64,000 nucleotides of DNA. It comes from Shinisaurus crocodilurus (taxonomy: Eukaryota; Chordata; Lepidosauria; Squamata; Shinisauridae). Below are positions 1-10,432 of this stretch, one piece after another. Below the pieces are notes generated by a model, which was given only the letters and a program-made list of their open reading frames with translations, ran no database searches and was not told the DNA's origin. Position 1 is the stretch's first letter, and each line of letters starts with the position of its first letter. The stretch lies in assembly GCA_021292165.1 (NCBI GenBank), contig JAHFWL010001298.1, forward strand, positions 146,673 to 210,672. Direction: 5' to 3'. The position numbers and the translations under genes were made by a program.

Positions 1-487
1 AATGCCTTTTTAAAATGTTGGTGCTGTGCTAAAATCAGTATAAATGTTATCTCAGACCAGTGAAGCCTAAATACCATTGTCCTCCAATAGGCTACCAGGA
101 AGGAAGGAAGGAAAGAAGGAAAGAAGTGAATCCCTAGCCTATCAGACACCCTTCAAAGAACCAATCACTTAATCATATCAAGTAACCAATTGTTGAAAGC
201 CTCTCCAGTGATTCATGAATGATGCAGAAAGCATCCACTGTCTGCATGGAACACGCCCCTTTCCCTACTAAGGGCAGAGAAACCAATTAAGAGCAATGCC
301 CTGAAGCAGCAACAGAAGTCGCCATCTTGGCAGGGAGCATCATAGTTAAGGATTCTGCTGTGAACAGTCAGTTCACAGGCACAGCCTACTTAAGATGTGA
401 TAACAGAACAATAAAAGACAAATATGCAGGTTCAACTGGAGGCAATTTATTTCAGGCATGCTCACAGGCAATTTATATGCATTGCTC
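1..487. other. No gene seen
   Basis: Ordinary AT-leaning sequence. I see no coding signal and no recognisable repeat apart from a short (GGAA)n tract near 108-127. Confidence 0.6.
108..127. repeat. (GGAA)n microsatellite
   Basis: Short imperfect tract of GGAA/GAAA units visible directly in the sequence. Confidence 0.85.
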
Positions 488-626
488 CAGCCTTCCCCAA
501 TGTGATGCTCTCTAGATATTTTGGACCACAACTCTCATCATCCATCCCTGACTAGTGGCTGTGCTGCTTGAGACAGATGGGAGTTGTAGTCCAAAACGCC
601 TGGAGGGCACCAAGCTGGAGAAGGCT
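488..626. mobile_element. hAT-like palindromic MITE, degraded
   Basis: Begins CAGCCTTCCCCAA and ends CTGGAGAAGGCTA, so the ends are inverted copies. The arms carry GGACCACAACTCTCATCAT and, inverted, GATGGGAGTTGTAGTCC. It matches the organisation of the MITEs at 42905 and 48754. The flanking 8-bp duplication is no longer recognisable, which suggests an old copy. Confidence 0.7.
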
Positions 627-780
627 ACGATAGCCCCTAGCCTCCTGCAAGCCAAATAAACAGAATCACGAATTCATTTAATGAGGGACAGAGCAACCCT
701 AGGTGGGGTGGTGAGGTGGGGTGGGAGGGGGTGAGTGATGAGGTGGATCTACTGCCTCGTCATCCAGAGCCCTGCTGCCT

Positions 781-969
781 GATGATCTCTGTTGCATCTG
801 ATCCCCCTAGATGAGCTGGCTCTTTGTCCACACGTGTTTCACCTCCTGCTGCCTCCCCCTTTGAATCTTTCTCCCTGAGGTTTTTTTCTGAAATCAAATG
901 CCCTCCTCTCCCCTGTCCATACATCCCATTTTACAAAAAGGGGTGTCCTTAGGAAACAGGGTCCTTTGA

Positions 970-1027
<58 letters not shown>

Positions 1028-1088
1028 TTTTTGTGTCCTGTGGGCCTGAGCCCCGGATCTTTTTGGTACCTAGCTAGCACCGCCCTTG
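781..1088. repeat. Dispersed repeat, pair member 1 (unidentified family)
   Basis: Aligns over about 300 bp with 17029-17330 in the same orientation. Shared blocks include GATGATCTCTGTTGCATC, GAGGTTTTTTTCTGAAATCA, GGGGTGTCCTTAGGA and CTTTTTGGTACCTAGC. This copy has a (GA)n expansion where the other has a short spacer containing ATGCAAAT. No coding potential is seen. The family is not recognised; a non-autonomous DNA transposon is one possibility. Confidence 0.65.
971..1024. repeat. (CA)n(GA)n microsatellite
   Basis: Five CA units followed by about 22 GA units. It lies inside the dispersed repeat at 781-1088, so it expanded after that element inserted. Confidence 0.95.
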
Positions 1089-1244
1089 GAGAGAAGCATT
1101 TTGGTTCTGATCATGCTGCAGAGGAAACAAATAAGCTTCCATACACACCGTGTTCCTGATAAGGATCCCACATACATCTGCAATTTATTAAGGAAAAAAG
1201 CAAGATATAGAGCGGCATGCTTCCTGTCAAGTGAATGCCTAGTT

Positions 1245-1980
1245 CAGTGATGGCGAACCTATGGCACGCGCGCCACAGCTGGCACGCAGGGACCGCTCTG
1301 TGGGCACGCGAGCCCTCGAGCGGCTTTGGGAGCACAGAGCTCGAGAGCAGGAGGGCAAAGCCACTGAAGGACGGAGGTGGGCGGAGTGGCCGCTCCTGCC
1401 CACCGCGCGTCGCCAGGCATCCCGCAGGCCACCGCCTCTGCCAGGGAAGGGCCGAGAAGGTCCTCCCGGGGCGGGCAGGCCTGGAGAGCCGCTGTCACCC
1501 CAGCAACGATGTCACTGGGCAGCGCCAATGCTCCCCGCCGGCGGCGTGAGGTGGCGTCACGCCCCGTGTGCGAGCTCAGGCCGTGACACAGCGGGCAGGG
1601 CCGACGGGAGTGCCCGCTCTTCGCAGGGCACGCATGCCACCTCCCTGCAGCCGGCGCTGCCTCCGCGGCCCATCTGCAGCCCGAGGTGCAGCCCCTCGGG
1701 AAGCGAGCTTGCAGGTGCTGCAGGGCTCTTCTGCGGCCTGGCGCTGCACAGGGTGGCCCGGTCACGCTGGCAGCAAAGAGGCCGGAGCGGCCGGAGGGCT
1801 GCTGGGCCAAGTCCCGCCTCAGGAGGCTCCGCGGGCGGTGGCGCAGTGGGCCAGAAGGCTGACCAGGTCCCTGGAGGAGGGCAGCGGTGAGGAAAGGCAG
1901 GCTGCGCGTGCGTTATTTTTATTTCATTATATTTGTTAATCGCCCATCTGGCCCATCTGGCATAAACACACATTGAAGAT

Positions 1981-2035
<55 letters not shown>

Positions 2036-2157
2036 AATTGCTGTGTTTAAAAACACGTTTAATTCAGGTTTAATTGCAGTGTTGGCACTTTGAAATAAAT
2101 AAGTTGGTTTTGTGTTGCAGTTTGGGCACTCGGGCTCAAAAAGGTTCGCCACCACTG
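1245..2157 (+). mobile_element. Non-autonomous hAT transposon, OC1/hAT1-like ends, GC-rich interior
   Basis: The element starts CAGTGATGGCGAACCT and ends AGGTTCGCCACCACTG, a 16-bp terminal inverted repeat with one mismatch. It is flanked by a perfect 8-bp duplication GCCTAGTT at 1237-1244 and 2158-2165, diagnostic of hAT insertion. The right subterminal region (GAGCCCGAGTGCCCAAACTG on the minus strand) resembles the OposCharlie/hAT1 groups known for horizontal transfer among tetrapods; that assignment is from memory. The interior (about 1260-1915) is strikingly GC- and CpG-rich compared with its surroundings and gives several long overlapping open frames on both strands. None resembles a hAT transposase, so I read them as by-products of high GC. 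A (CT)n(CA)n tract lies near the right end. Confidence 0.9.
1982..2028. repeat. (CT)n(CA)n microsatellite in the hAT element
   Basis: About 10 CT units run directly into about 13 CA units. It sits within the right portion of the 1245-2157 element. Confidence 0.95.
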
Positions 2158-2264
2158 GCCTAGTTTGTCCCTTATCTAAGCCACAAGGCTTTTCTTCAAT
2201 GTTCTTCTGGTGAGGTCAAGCAGCTTGCCTTTCTTGGGACCCATCCCCTGCACTCTTAAAACTA

Positions 2265-2517
2265 CAGTCATGCCTTGGATTGAGAGAATAGTTCGTTCCG
2301 GAAACGTGCTTGTAATCCAAAACACTCTTATATCAAAATGAAATCCCGCAAAAAACAAAACAAAAAATGTACAGAGATTTTTAATTTAAGCCGTACTACA
2401 GTACTTGTACTGCAAGACGTTGCTTGTATATCAAGTTAAAAAATATATATATTTAAAAATTTGCTTGTCTTGCAAAACACTCTCAAACCAAGTTACTTGC
2501 AATCCAAGGTATTACTG
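2265..2517 (+). mobile_element. Tigger-like MITE, copy 1
   Basis: Starts CAGTCATGCCTTGGATTGAG and ends with the inverse of CAGTAATACCTTGGATTGCA, flanked on both sides by TA (2263-2264, 2518-2519), as expected for the Tc1/mariner/pogo superfamily. The block GTTCCGGAAACG near the left end recalls Tigger termini. Further copies lie at 3951-4206 (inverted) and 31013-31262. No transposase remnant is present. Confidence 0.85.
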
Positions 2518-2666
2518 TATTTTCTGAATAGCAGGCCCATGGGAGTGGGATAGGCACTAGTCTGTTTAGGAGAAAATAGTTCCCTCTCCTCTGTCTGTTC
2601 ACATATACAGGTATGTCACAAGAACAAAAAAATTTCTGAATACACTCAGGGCCATCATTTTGTTTG

Positions 2667-2874
2667 TTTGTTTTATTTATACCCCACCTTTTTTCCTGCA
2701 AGGAACCCAAGGCGACTTACATAATCCTCCTGCTCCTCTCCATTTTATCCTCTCAACAACCCTGTGAGGTAGGTGAGGCTGAGAGCCAGTGACTGGCCCA
2801 AAGTCACCCAGTGAGTTTCATGGATCGCCCGAGTCCCAGTCCAGCACTCTCACCACTACGCCGCACTGGCTCTC
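2667..2874 (-). mobile_element. tRNA-derived SINE with MIR/CORE-like middle
   Basis: On the minus strand the head begins GAGAGCCAGTGCGGCGTAGT (Pol III A-box region); the B-box region is damaged in this copy. The middle, with GTGACTTTGGGCCAGTCACT and ACAGGGTTGTTGAGAGGATA, resembles MIR/CORE-SINEs. The tail ends GGTTCCTTGCAGG, AAAAGGTGGGGTATAAAT. Sister copies are at 41486, 42599, 47415 and 48964. Confidence 0.85.
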
Positions 2875-2993
2875 TCATCATCACGTAACTCCTTGCATTT
2901 AGAGAAAACAGAAGCACAACCCGAGTGTATGTTCCTAATGAAATGGATTCATTTAATAGGAGGATCAAGATGATATTCCACTCTCCCAATAGA

Positions 2994-3057
2994 GACTGGC
3001 TGGGGAATGCTGGGAGTTGTAGGACTTTTCTGTCTAAACATGCATAGGATTGCACCC
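2994..3057. mobile_element. Harbinger-like MITE, right half only
   Basis: Contains GAATGCTGGGAGTTGTAGG and TGTCTAAACATGCATAGG, ends GGATTGCACCC, and is followed by TAA. This matches the right half of the complete copy at 34584-34720. The left half is missing. Confidence 0.7.
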
Positions 3058-3092
3058 TAAATAGTTAATGTGTGTGTCCTTCTTTGCATATC

Positions 3093-3837
3093 CAAGGCTC
3101 AGTGGTGGCCCTGGTTTCAGCTGCCAAGAGCCTTGGTGCTTTGCTGGATGATCATTTGTCCTTGCATTCTTAGGACTGCCAAGATATGTAATTTTCACCT
3201 TTTGAACATTCGCAGGATTCGTAAGTTTTTGTCTCCTGAAACGGCCCATCTGCTTGTTCAGGCTTTGGTGGTATCCCGCTTGGACTATTGTAATAGCTGG
3301 ATTGCCCTCTTCTGTGCTTCTTTCATTGGTTCTGGTTCAGAACAACGCTGTTCGTGTTGTCCTGAACTTGCCCTGATACTCCCATATTGCTATGGCTTGT
3401 AGGAATCTTCATTGGCTACCTATTTGGACTAGGGCTCAATTTAAATTATTGGTTCTTGCCTTTAAGGCTTTGTGCTTTAATGTCCCTCATTACTTCGCAT
3501 CTAGGCTTTCCTGGTATGAATTTAAGATCGATGGGCCAGGGATTATTAGCAGTCCCACCGACACGCTCTGCCTTGTCAAGGCTGCGAACCTTTCAGGACC
3601 TGGTTCCACTTTTGTGGAACAGGCTTCCCGTGGACCTCCGATTGGAGGAGGATCTTTCCCGCTTTCGTATGGGATTAAAGACTTATCTTTTTAGTCAGCC
3701 AGAATGAGTGGTTGGGCTAATGTGGTGGTTGCTGGGATTCGATACTGTACAGTAAGTGTTTGGTATTGGTTATTTTATTATATTGTTATGTTTACTGTTA
3801 TTTGTCCCGCCCTTTGGTGTAAGGGCCGTTATAAATA

Positions 3838-3873
<36 letters not shown>

Positions 3874-3893
3874 AATGATGATGATGATATAAT
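3093..3893 (+). pseudogene. L2-type LINE fragment, 3' end of ORF2 and tail
   Basis: Translated in shifting frames, this gives pieces of the C-terminal part of an L2/CR1-group reverse transcriptase protein: HLLNIRRIRKFLSPETAHLL then VSRLDYCNSW, a WLPIWTRAQFKLLVLAFKAL block, and WNRLPVDLRLEEDLSRFR with LKTYLFSQPE before a stop at about 3705. Frames change several times, so it is a dead 5'-truncated copy. A short 3' UTR ends GGCCGTTATAAATA followed by a (GAT)n tail, consistent with LINE 3' ends. L2 rather than CR1 is preferred because of the RLDYCN and WNRLP blocks. Confidence 0.8.
3837..3893. repeat. (GAT)n microsatellite at LINE tail
   Basis: About 18 GAT units with small interruptions, directly after the TATAAATA end of the L2 fragment. 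Probably expanded from the LINE tail. Confidence 0.95.
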
Positions 3894-3950
3894 GATGAGA
3901 GTGTGGGGGGCTAGTTTCGGTTTCAGTTTTGCCCCCTTACTTTGCCTTTA

Positions 3951-4206
3951 CAGTAATACCTTGGATTGCAAGTAACTTGGTTTGAGAGCGTTTTGCAAGA
4001 CAAGCAAATTTTTAAATTTTTATTTTTTTATTTTTTACTTGATATACAAGCGACATCTTGCAATACAAGTACTGTAGTACGCCTTAAATTAAAAATCTCT
4101 GTACAAATTTTTTGGGGGGGATTTCGTTTTGATATACCGGTAAGAGTGTTTTGGATTACAAGCACATTTCCGGAACGAATTATGCTCTCAATCCAAGGCA
4201 TGATTG
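3951..4206 (-). mobile_element. Tigger-like MITE, copy 2
   Basis: Inverted relative to the copy at 2265. It begins CAGTAATACCTTGGATTGCA and ends CCAAGGCATGATTG, with TA on both sides (3949-3950, 4207-4208). Confidence 0.85.
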
Positions 4207-4476
4207 TAGTTGTAAAAAGAAGATGCCTGTTAATATGAAGTAAAGCTTGCAATTGTCTCCTGGATCAAGTATGGTCAGTTTTGTACAGAGAAAGCATTTT
4301 CTCAGGTACAGCGGGCCCACTCCACATAGGGCAGAGATTCCACCAAGAGGTAGCAAGAGGAATCTCTGCCCTATGCTTCTGCCCCCACCCCCCATTTTTT
4401 CAGTCACAGTATATTCAACTCATATATAGCATGGATCAAATCCTTGCTTTCCGAATAATGGACTTTGCCACACTCT

Positions 4477-4820
4477 TAGAGCTTTTCTACATGAGACTGT
4501 TAATCGCTGTATCTACTTTAGGTTTCATTGCAGAATTGAGATCTGAGCTCAACACAAAGAACTTTTCCTTTCCTGCTTTTCTACTACATAACTTCTAGGT
4601 GGCGCTGTAGTATAGCAGAACAAAACAATAACACAAGTAGGAAAATACATTTTCTTTTACTTTCAGTAAGAATACTCCATTTTTCCCACTGTAAAAAACA
4701 AACTAACAGGAAAGTGTTATTAAAAAGCAGAAGTGAAACTGGAGGGTCACATCGTTATCTAAGGACCCATAAACAACCATGAGTGAGGAATGATGAGCGC
4801 ACAATGTAAATGCCTCTTGT
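4477..4820. mobile_element. MITE with CTACATGA termini, copy 1 (right end lost)
   Basis: Starts GAGCTTTTCTACATGAGAC and aligns along its length with 20407-20752. Shared blocks include TAGGAAAATACATTTTCTTT, CTAGGTGGC and ACCCATAAACAAC. The expected inverted right end is cut off after CCTCTTGTAG, where the CR1 tail starts at 4822, so the CR1 probably inserted into or replaced the end. An inverted third copy is at 31756-32126. Confidence 0.7.
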
Positions 4821-4821
4821 A

Positions 4822-5478
4822 GAATCATAGAATAGTAGAGTTGGAAGGGGCCCACAAGGCCATTGAGTCCAACCCCCTGGTCAGTGCAGGAATCCAAGTC
4901 AAAGCATCCCTGACAGATGGTCGTCCAGCTGCACCTTGAATGCCTCCAGTGTGGGAGGGCCCACTACCTCCCTAGATAGTTGGTTCCATTGTCGTATTGC
5001 TCTAACAGCCAGGATTTTTTTCCTGATGTCCAGGCGGAATCTGGCTTCCTGTAGCTTGAGCCCATTATTTCATGTCCTGCAATCTGGTATGATTGAGAAG
5101 AGATCCTGGCCTTCCTCTGTGTACCTTTCAAGTACTTGAAGTGTGCTATCATATCTCCTCTCAGTCTTCTCTTCTGAAGACTAAACATGCCCAGTTCTTT
5201 CAGTCTCTCCTCATAGGGCTTTGTTTCCAGTCCCCTGATCATCTTTGTTGCCTTCCTCTGAACCCTTTCCAGTTTGTCTACATCCTTCGTGTGGTGCCCA
5301 GAACTGGACGCAGTACTCAAGATGAGGCCTAACCAGTGCTGAGTAGAGGGGAACTAGTACTTCACGCAATTTGGAAGCCATACTTCTATTAGTGCAGCCC
5401 AAAATGGCATTTGCCTTTTTTGCAGCCACATCACATTGCTGGCTCTCACTTTCCAAAACTACTTCTTCTGAAGTCACC
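4822..5478 (-). pseudogene. CR1 LINE, 3' end, minus strand
   Basis: The left edge is the CR1 3' tail (AATCATAGAATAGTAGAGTT, GGAAGGGGCCCACAAGGCCA). On the minus strand the sequence encodes the end of CR1 ORF2: EKVQRK-like stretch read here as [16 protein letters not shown], then [20 protein letters not shown], followed by [12 protein letters not shown]. The copy is 5'-truncated at about 5478 and has frame damage. CR1 is the dominant LINE of sauropsids, and 5' truncation is usual. Confidence 0.9.
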
Positions 5479-7172
5479 CTGGTGCAGAGATTTATAGGTC
5501 AACACCAGCACCTTGAATCATGCTGGCATCCAACACAGATTGATGAAAATACGTAGATGCCATGTGTTAACTGTGTCAAACTACGAAGGCGTGCCAGCTG
5601 ACTCTTCTCAACAGTCTTTCATTGACGAGCAGCAGGATGACTGCGAGGGCAGTCCTAAAGGATAGATACTCTTCAGATGCAAGAGCCAGGCAGGGCAGAT
5701 GGAACGGCAGGGGTGGGTTCACCTCCCACGCTACCCATTTTCAGCTAGATAGAGTTTCCTTGCTATGGGTGGGGATGGGCCACAGAGAGGCTTGTGGATC
5801 CAGTGGATCTACATCTCAACTCTCCCCTCCCCGCCCAGCAAACTGCCCCCTTTCCGTCCTCCTCAACCCTCTTCCTAGGATGCAACAGTGACTTCAGAAG
5901 AGGAGCCACCACAGAGCTTTCCACAGTGGCTGGGACTCGGACAACTGCGTGGTGGGGGGGAGAGAAATCCCCATTCGGATCCCCCCCCCGATATAGCTGT
6001 GTCTATGGCATGGGGGCGTGTAATCCACACCATCCTATGGTCCCTGGGACCCCCTCTGAGGGACCATAGGATGGCGCTCTAAGGTATGCATGGCAGTTGC
6101 AATACACTTATTAGAACCCTCATTGTGTAAAAAGAGTAGTCAATGTTGGGTAAAATAATCACATCATCACCGTGAAACCTCTCAAAGGGCATAATCCTGC
6201 TGAAGCTGAACACCTTTAAGTCCCATTGATTCCGTGTGAGCATGTCCTTAACTCTCTCCCATGGAAATGAGGGATACTTTGAAGTGCTTAACTTGGCAGG
6301 ATTGCGATAAACAAAATCTTGAAAGTTTTGATCAAAATGCTACATATGGTAGGGAGGTACTTGTATTCTAAATTTTAGAATACATTATCATTCCTACATA
6401 TGCTCCTTTGGATGTATTTATTTAAAGGACCAAAAAGTATGTATTTGAGTTTGGACCACCCACATTACAATATAAAGGCCTACTTGTTTACTGAGTTTTC
6501 TTAGAGGATAATAAAAATGGCACGGCCCATTTACTAAAAATAAAACCAGTGTACATTTATTCTAGGCAATGCTTTGGAGCGAATGTCTATATGAATACTG
6601 CTATTGTACTCACTCAATATGCTTTCATAATTACAAACACCCCTTTCCAGCAACACTCAATTCTCGAAAAATAGCTTCACATGAAAGAAATCCTAAGCCC
6701 AAAATGATGTTTCATTAAACCCACTAAAGATTTTTTTCTATGAGCAGTTCCCTCAAAATTAAACTAGCTTCTTTCTTTTCTTTTTTTCCCCTTCTAAATT
6801 ATGTCAGAGATTTTTCAGCCTTTGATGGATGTTTTCACTCTGAGAGACCATTGTTATTACTTTTCTTATATAACAATGCAGACAACAGGGACCTGTGGTT
6901 TATTAGAACCAATGCTACACCTGCCACAATTGCCTCAGGCCAGAATATGGGCGTCCAAGCCAAAACTTATTCTTTTCATTTCTGTTCTGTGCCACTAACT
7001 AGCTATGCACTCACACACAATACATCTGACGCTCCATTGCTAAAGACTGTCCCAGAGGCAGAGTTGGCTCTCTATGGTAGTGCATCCTGGATACACTCCA
7101 GTGCTCAATGGCCTCACGCTTCTATCTCTCCCCAGCTCCCCTAGTTTGTGGCCTAGCTCTCTCCACCAATCC
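5479..7172. other. No gene seen; short hairpin at 6030-6074
   Basis: No coding signal or recognisable interspersed repeat. The stretch includes a perfect 16-bp inverted repeat (6030-6045 with 6059-6074), a run of C around 5983-5992 and AT-rich sequence from 6300 on. Confidence 0.5.
6030..6074. repeat. Perfect 16-bp inverted repeat, 13-nt spacer
   Basis: CCATCCTATGGTCCCT at 6030-6045 is exactly complementary to AGGGACCATAGGATGG at 6059-6074. It may be the centre of a degraded palindromic MITE; no flanking duplication is evident. Confidence 0.8.
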
Positions 7173-7495
7173 TAGGGTGGCCAGGACAGTCCTCTATTTG
7201 GAAGCATCCTCTGTTTGAAGGACTGTCCAGTCCAAGTCAAGGTTAGAGATAAAGAACCACAAGAAACTATAAGAAAGGAGAACAGGGGCCATCAACAATG
7301 AACACCTGGACAGGAGACTGAACAGGCAGGCACACAGGTCACCTGGTCACAGTTTTCCCCACTATGGTGGTATATACTGTATTTCTATTCAAATTATTAG
7401 TAATTATTTCTAAATTTGCACACACACACACATTAGCATATGTAATTTTTGTCCTCTTTTGTCCTGTTTTTTGGGGAATGTGTAACTGGTCACCT
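7173..7495 (+). mobile_element. Dispersed repeat with GGTGGCCA-like ends, copy 1
   Basis: Begins TAGGGTGGCCAGGACAGTCC and ends AACTGGTCACCTA, which gives short inverted ends. The body contains AGATAAAGAACCA, CACAGGTCACCTGGTCACAG and TATTTCTAAATTTGCA. Related copies are at 11430-11712 (same strand), 13938-14310 (inverted) and a fragment at 44065-44152. Likely a non-autonomous DNA transposon; superfamily unknown. Confidence 0.6.
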
Positions 7496-8091
7496 AATCC
7501 TTGCCCTACACAAAATTCATATTTTCCTCCTCCCCACAGTAAACCAACACCCCTCCCTTCTCACTGTGGGGAGAAGGAGAAATAGAAGCACCCAGTAATT
7601 CCCGAGCCCTTCCCTAGGGACCACACAGAGGACAAATTAATATTCCAGCAGTTGAAAGGATTGCCTGGCCCTTCCCACAGGGGGAGCAAAGAACAAGGCA
7701 GGCCTCAAGGTGGAGCTTCCAAAGTAACGTTTATAACGTGAAGACTGCCCAATGCATTTTGACCACAGGTCTTCCTTAGGGGCAAAGGGCCCATGTGTCT
7801 TATTCTGGCACCCTAGCAAAAAGTCACTCAAGAAAGGCTATTTATTAATTTATTAAAATTACTAGTGTCTATGCCATTAGCCTGAAGACAGATAATTGTG
7901 TTCATGCTGTGTTATCCTACGTTCATGATTTCTGAAGGCCAATAGCGTCATTAATTCATACGTGGTGCAGGGTGCATAAGGCTTCAGTAATGGCACAGCA
8001 CATATTTGGCCCCTCCTTACTCCTCCATTTGCCATTCTGTGGTTGAGGCCAATAAGAGTATAGGATAATGACAGCGCATTACAGGCAGTCC
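7496..8091. other. No gene seen
   Basis: Nothing recognised. The part from about 7640 to 7830 is moderately GC-rich and could be an old repeat, but I see no second copy here. Confidence 0.5.
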
Positions 8092-8316
8092 CAGAGTTAA
8101 GAACATCCGACTTACAGACAACTCATACTTAAGAACGGACTTCTGGGTTCCCCCGGTGCTATGTCGTTTACGTAGAGTACATAATGTAGTATACGACGCA
8201 ATTTGCGTAAATGCCGATTTTAACGTATAGAACGCTATGCTGTTCCGACGTACATACAAACTCGACTTAAAGACATTCTTAAGAACGGAACTCATTCGTA
8301 ACCTGGGGACTGCCTG
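8092..8316. mobile_element. Tigger-like MITE, second family
   Basis: Begins CAGGCAGTCCCAGAGTTA and ends TAACCTGGGGACTGCCTG, an inverted repeat with small differences, flanked by TA at 8090-8091 and 8317-8318. The inner flanks repeat CTTAAGAACGGA and its inverse. The block GGGTTCCCCCGGTGCTATG, TCGTTTACGTAGA is shared, with changes, with the foldback element at 50758. Confidence 0.85.
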
Positions 8317-8329
8317 TACACATGTGGCT

Positions 8330-8891
8330 GGCTACCTCTGAAGATGGTCTGGAAAATTCAGATTAGTGCCAAACAGAGCAGTGAGGCTGCTTACTGGGAT
8401 TGGCCGTTTCAAACATATTATTCCGGTGCTGCATCAACTACGTTGGTTGCCAGTCAGTGTCCAGGCCCCATTCAAAATGTTGGTGCTGTCCGTTAAAACC
8501 CTCAACAGCTTAGGACCAGTCTACCTGAAGGAGCACCTTCTCCCATATCTTCCTGCCCATTTGCTAAGTTTGTCTTCAGAGGCTCTTTTCTGGGTGCCAA
8601 CGCCCACAATGGTGCGACGGGTGACTGCCAGTGAAAGAGCCTTCTCTGTAGTGACCCCTTGTCTGTGGAGTGCCCTTCCCAGGGAGATCCGCCTGGTATT
8701 TTCATTGCATACATTTAGATGTCGGGTTAAGACCTTCTTCTTCTAGCAGGCATTTGATTTGACCTTTAATCTGTTGCTTTGATTATTAACTTTACTGTTA
8801 ATACTCTTTAATATTTTTAATGTTTTAATATTTCAATATTTTCATTGCTGTATTTATGGTTTTGGTTGTTACTTTATCATTGTTTGGGGGG

Positions 8892-8931
<40 letters not shown>

Positions 8932-9024
8932 TTATTTCTTACCCGCCTCTCCGTTTTAATTGTAAACCACCCCAAGGGCATCCACCAGTTGGGCAGTATA
9001 AACATTTAATTAATAAATAAGGAG
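8330..9024 (+). pseudogene. L2-type LINE fragment, ORF2 C-terminus and 3' UTR
   Basis: An uninterrupted frame (8366-8743) encodes about 125 residues of the ORF2 C-terminal region: NRAVRLLTGIGRFKHIIPVL, LRWLPVSVQAPFKMLVLSVK, a run of conserved leucines, ERAFSVVTPCLWSALPREIR and FRCRVKTFFF before TAG. The 3' UTR is AT-rich, contains an (AAT)n tract and ends TAAACCACCCCAAGG, GGGCAGTATAAA, the usual squamate LINE tail. The copy is 5'-truncated. The intact frame at this length suggests it is younger than the one at 3093. Confidence 0.85.
8893..8931. repeat. (AAT)n microsatellite
   Basis: Twelve or so AAT units inside the 3' UTR of the L2 fragment. Confidence 0.95.
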
Positions 9025-9748
9025 GGTGTTCCCCTCCACACACACCCCACCTTCGCTGCCACTTGGCAGCCATAGCTGAATAGTATAGCGAGCACTACCA
9101 CACAAACCTTTGCAGAGTGAAGAGAGGATTTTGGCCTGTTAGTCATTCCAGCCTGCATTGAAATAATAGTTCTATATAGCTGACTTTGGAAGCAGACAGG
9201 CACATTCTCTATCAATGTAATTTCTTAAGGCCCCTTAAATGGCAGGTTGTTCTGAGCAGGGCAGGAAGCCCAACCATCACAAGGCATTGTCTAAAATAAA
9301 CCTCTGCCAGTATCAAATTATGCCATCAAAGCAATCCCTGTTGACTGATGTCATTTACATTCAGCCAGTATTGTTCTTGGAAGTGGTCCATGATACACAT
9401 TCAGCACTCATCTGTCAAAGCTAACTTGTCAGAGCAAGCCAAATGGATTGGCTTTCTCCATTGAGTTGAATGGGGAAGACATTCTGGGCAGGGATTTCTG
9501 GATGAGAGTATTCATGTATTATTTATTGAGCCTGCTAACAATACAAAGGTTGCTTATTAAGATGAAGCAGTATGTGGCAGTGCTTGGAAATAAACCTGGC
9601 GTAGACTTTCCATCCACTTGTAGTAATATTTTTACACTAAGTTAAAAAAAAAACCAAAAAAACCAAAAAAACCAAATACAGTTCCAGGAACATGAATGTT
9701 TTTAAGCACCTTCCCAAAAGAAACTAAAATTTTTTGGAAGCTTGCTGA

Positions 9749-9790
<42 letters not shown>

Positions 9791-10355
9791 TAATTATTTA
9801 GATGAAAACAAGGGATAAGCAAAGATGGCTTGGAACACGCACCGAAAAAGACTTCCTGCATAAATCATGATTACAACCCATAAAATCTTTGACCCTGGCA
9901 TAAGCTACACAGTTCAAAGGTGATATTGCATTATGTATTTATGGCTTTCCCGGACCATTATTCATTCTGTTTCATTTTAAAAGATATATAAAAGGAACAT
10001 GCTTATATGGAAAAGCACTGGTAGCAACAACTTTGGCTGTGACAAATATGACCTGCAATTTGCTTTTCACTATTACAATTTAGCTCATTCATCACTCGCT
10101 TGGCCTTCTGGATTTAGGACAGGGCAGAGTCCTCTAAATGAAGATTTACAACGGCCTATAAATACAGGGGAAGAGCTGACAATGCACAAGTATCAGCTTC
10201 AGGCCATGACCAGGAGTGTCCTTTGCACCCTGCAAATGACTGGTGGTGGTGGGGACGGGACGGAGGGGACCAATCAGCTTTAGAATAATACTTATGAGGA
10301 ATATGCAAACAACCTGTGTAATTGGTCCAGCAAGCGTTTCCCCCACCCCGAAAAC
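9025..10355. other. No gene seen; A-rich and (AAT)n tracts
   Basis: Contains an (AAAAAACC)-type tract near 9645-9677 and (AAT)n at about 9752-9789. From 9790 to about 10150 the sequence is AT-rich and free of recognised repeats. Confidence 0.55.
9752..9789. repeat. (AAT)n microsatellite
   Basis: Twelve AAT units seen directly. Confidence 0.95.
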
Positions 10356-10432
10356 AGGCAGTGCAATCCTAAGCATATTTGCTCAGAAGTAAATCCCATT
10401 AGTTCCAATGGGGTTTATTCCCAAGTCAGCCA
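10356..10432. mobile_element. Fragment of a reptile palindromic repeat
   Basis: AGTGCAATCCTAAGCATATT, AGAAGTAAATCCCATTAG and CCAATGGGGTTTATTCCCAA resemble a common amniote repeat with inverted AAGTCCCATTGA blocks. Assigned by memory of the motif; the right end is missing. Confidence 0.5.

Noticed and set aside
1235..2027. Overlapping frames up to 209 codons on both strands
   Set aside because: They lie within the GC-rich interior of the hAT at 1245-2157, where stop codons are rare by composition. No hAT transposase motif or other domain is visible.
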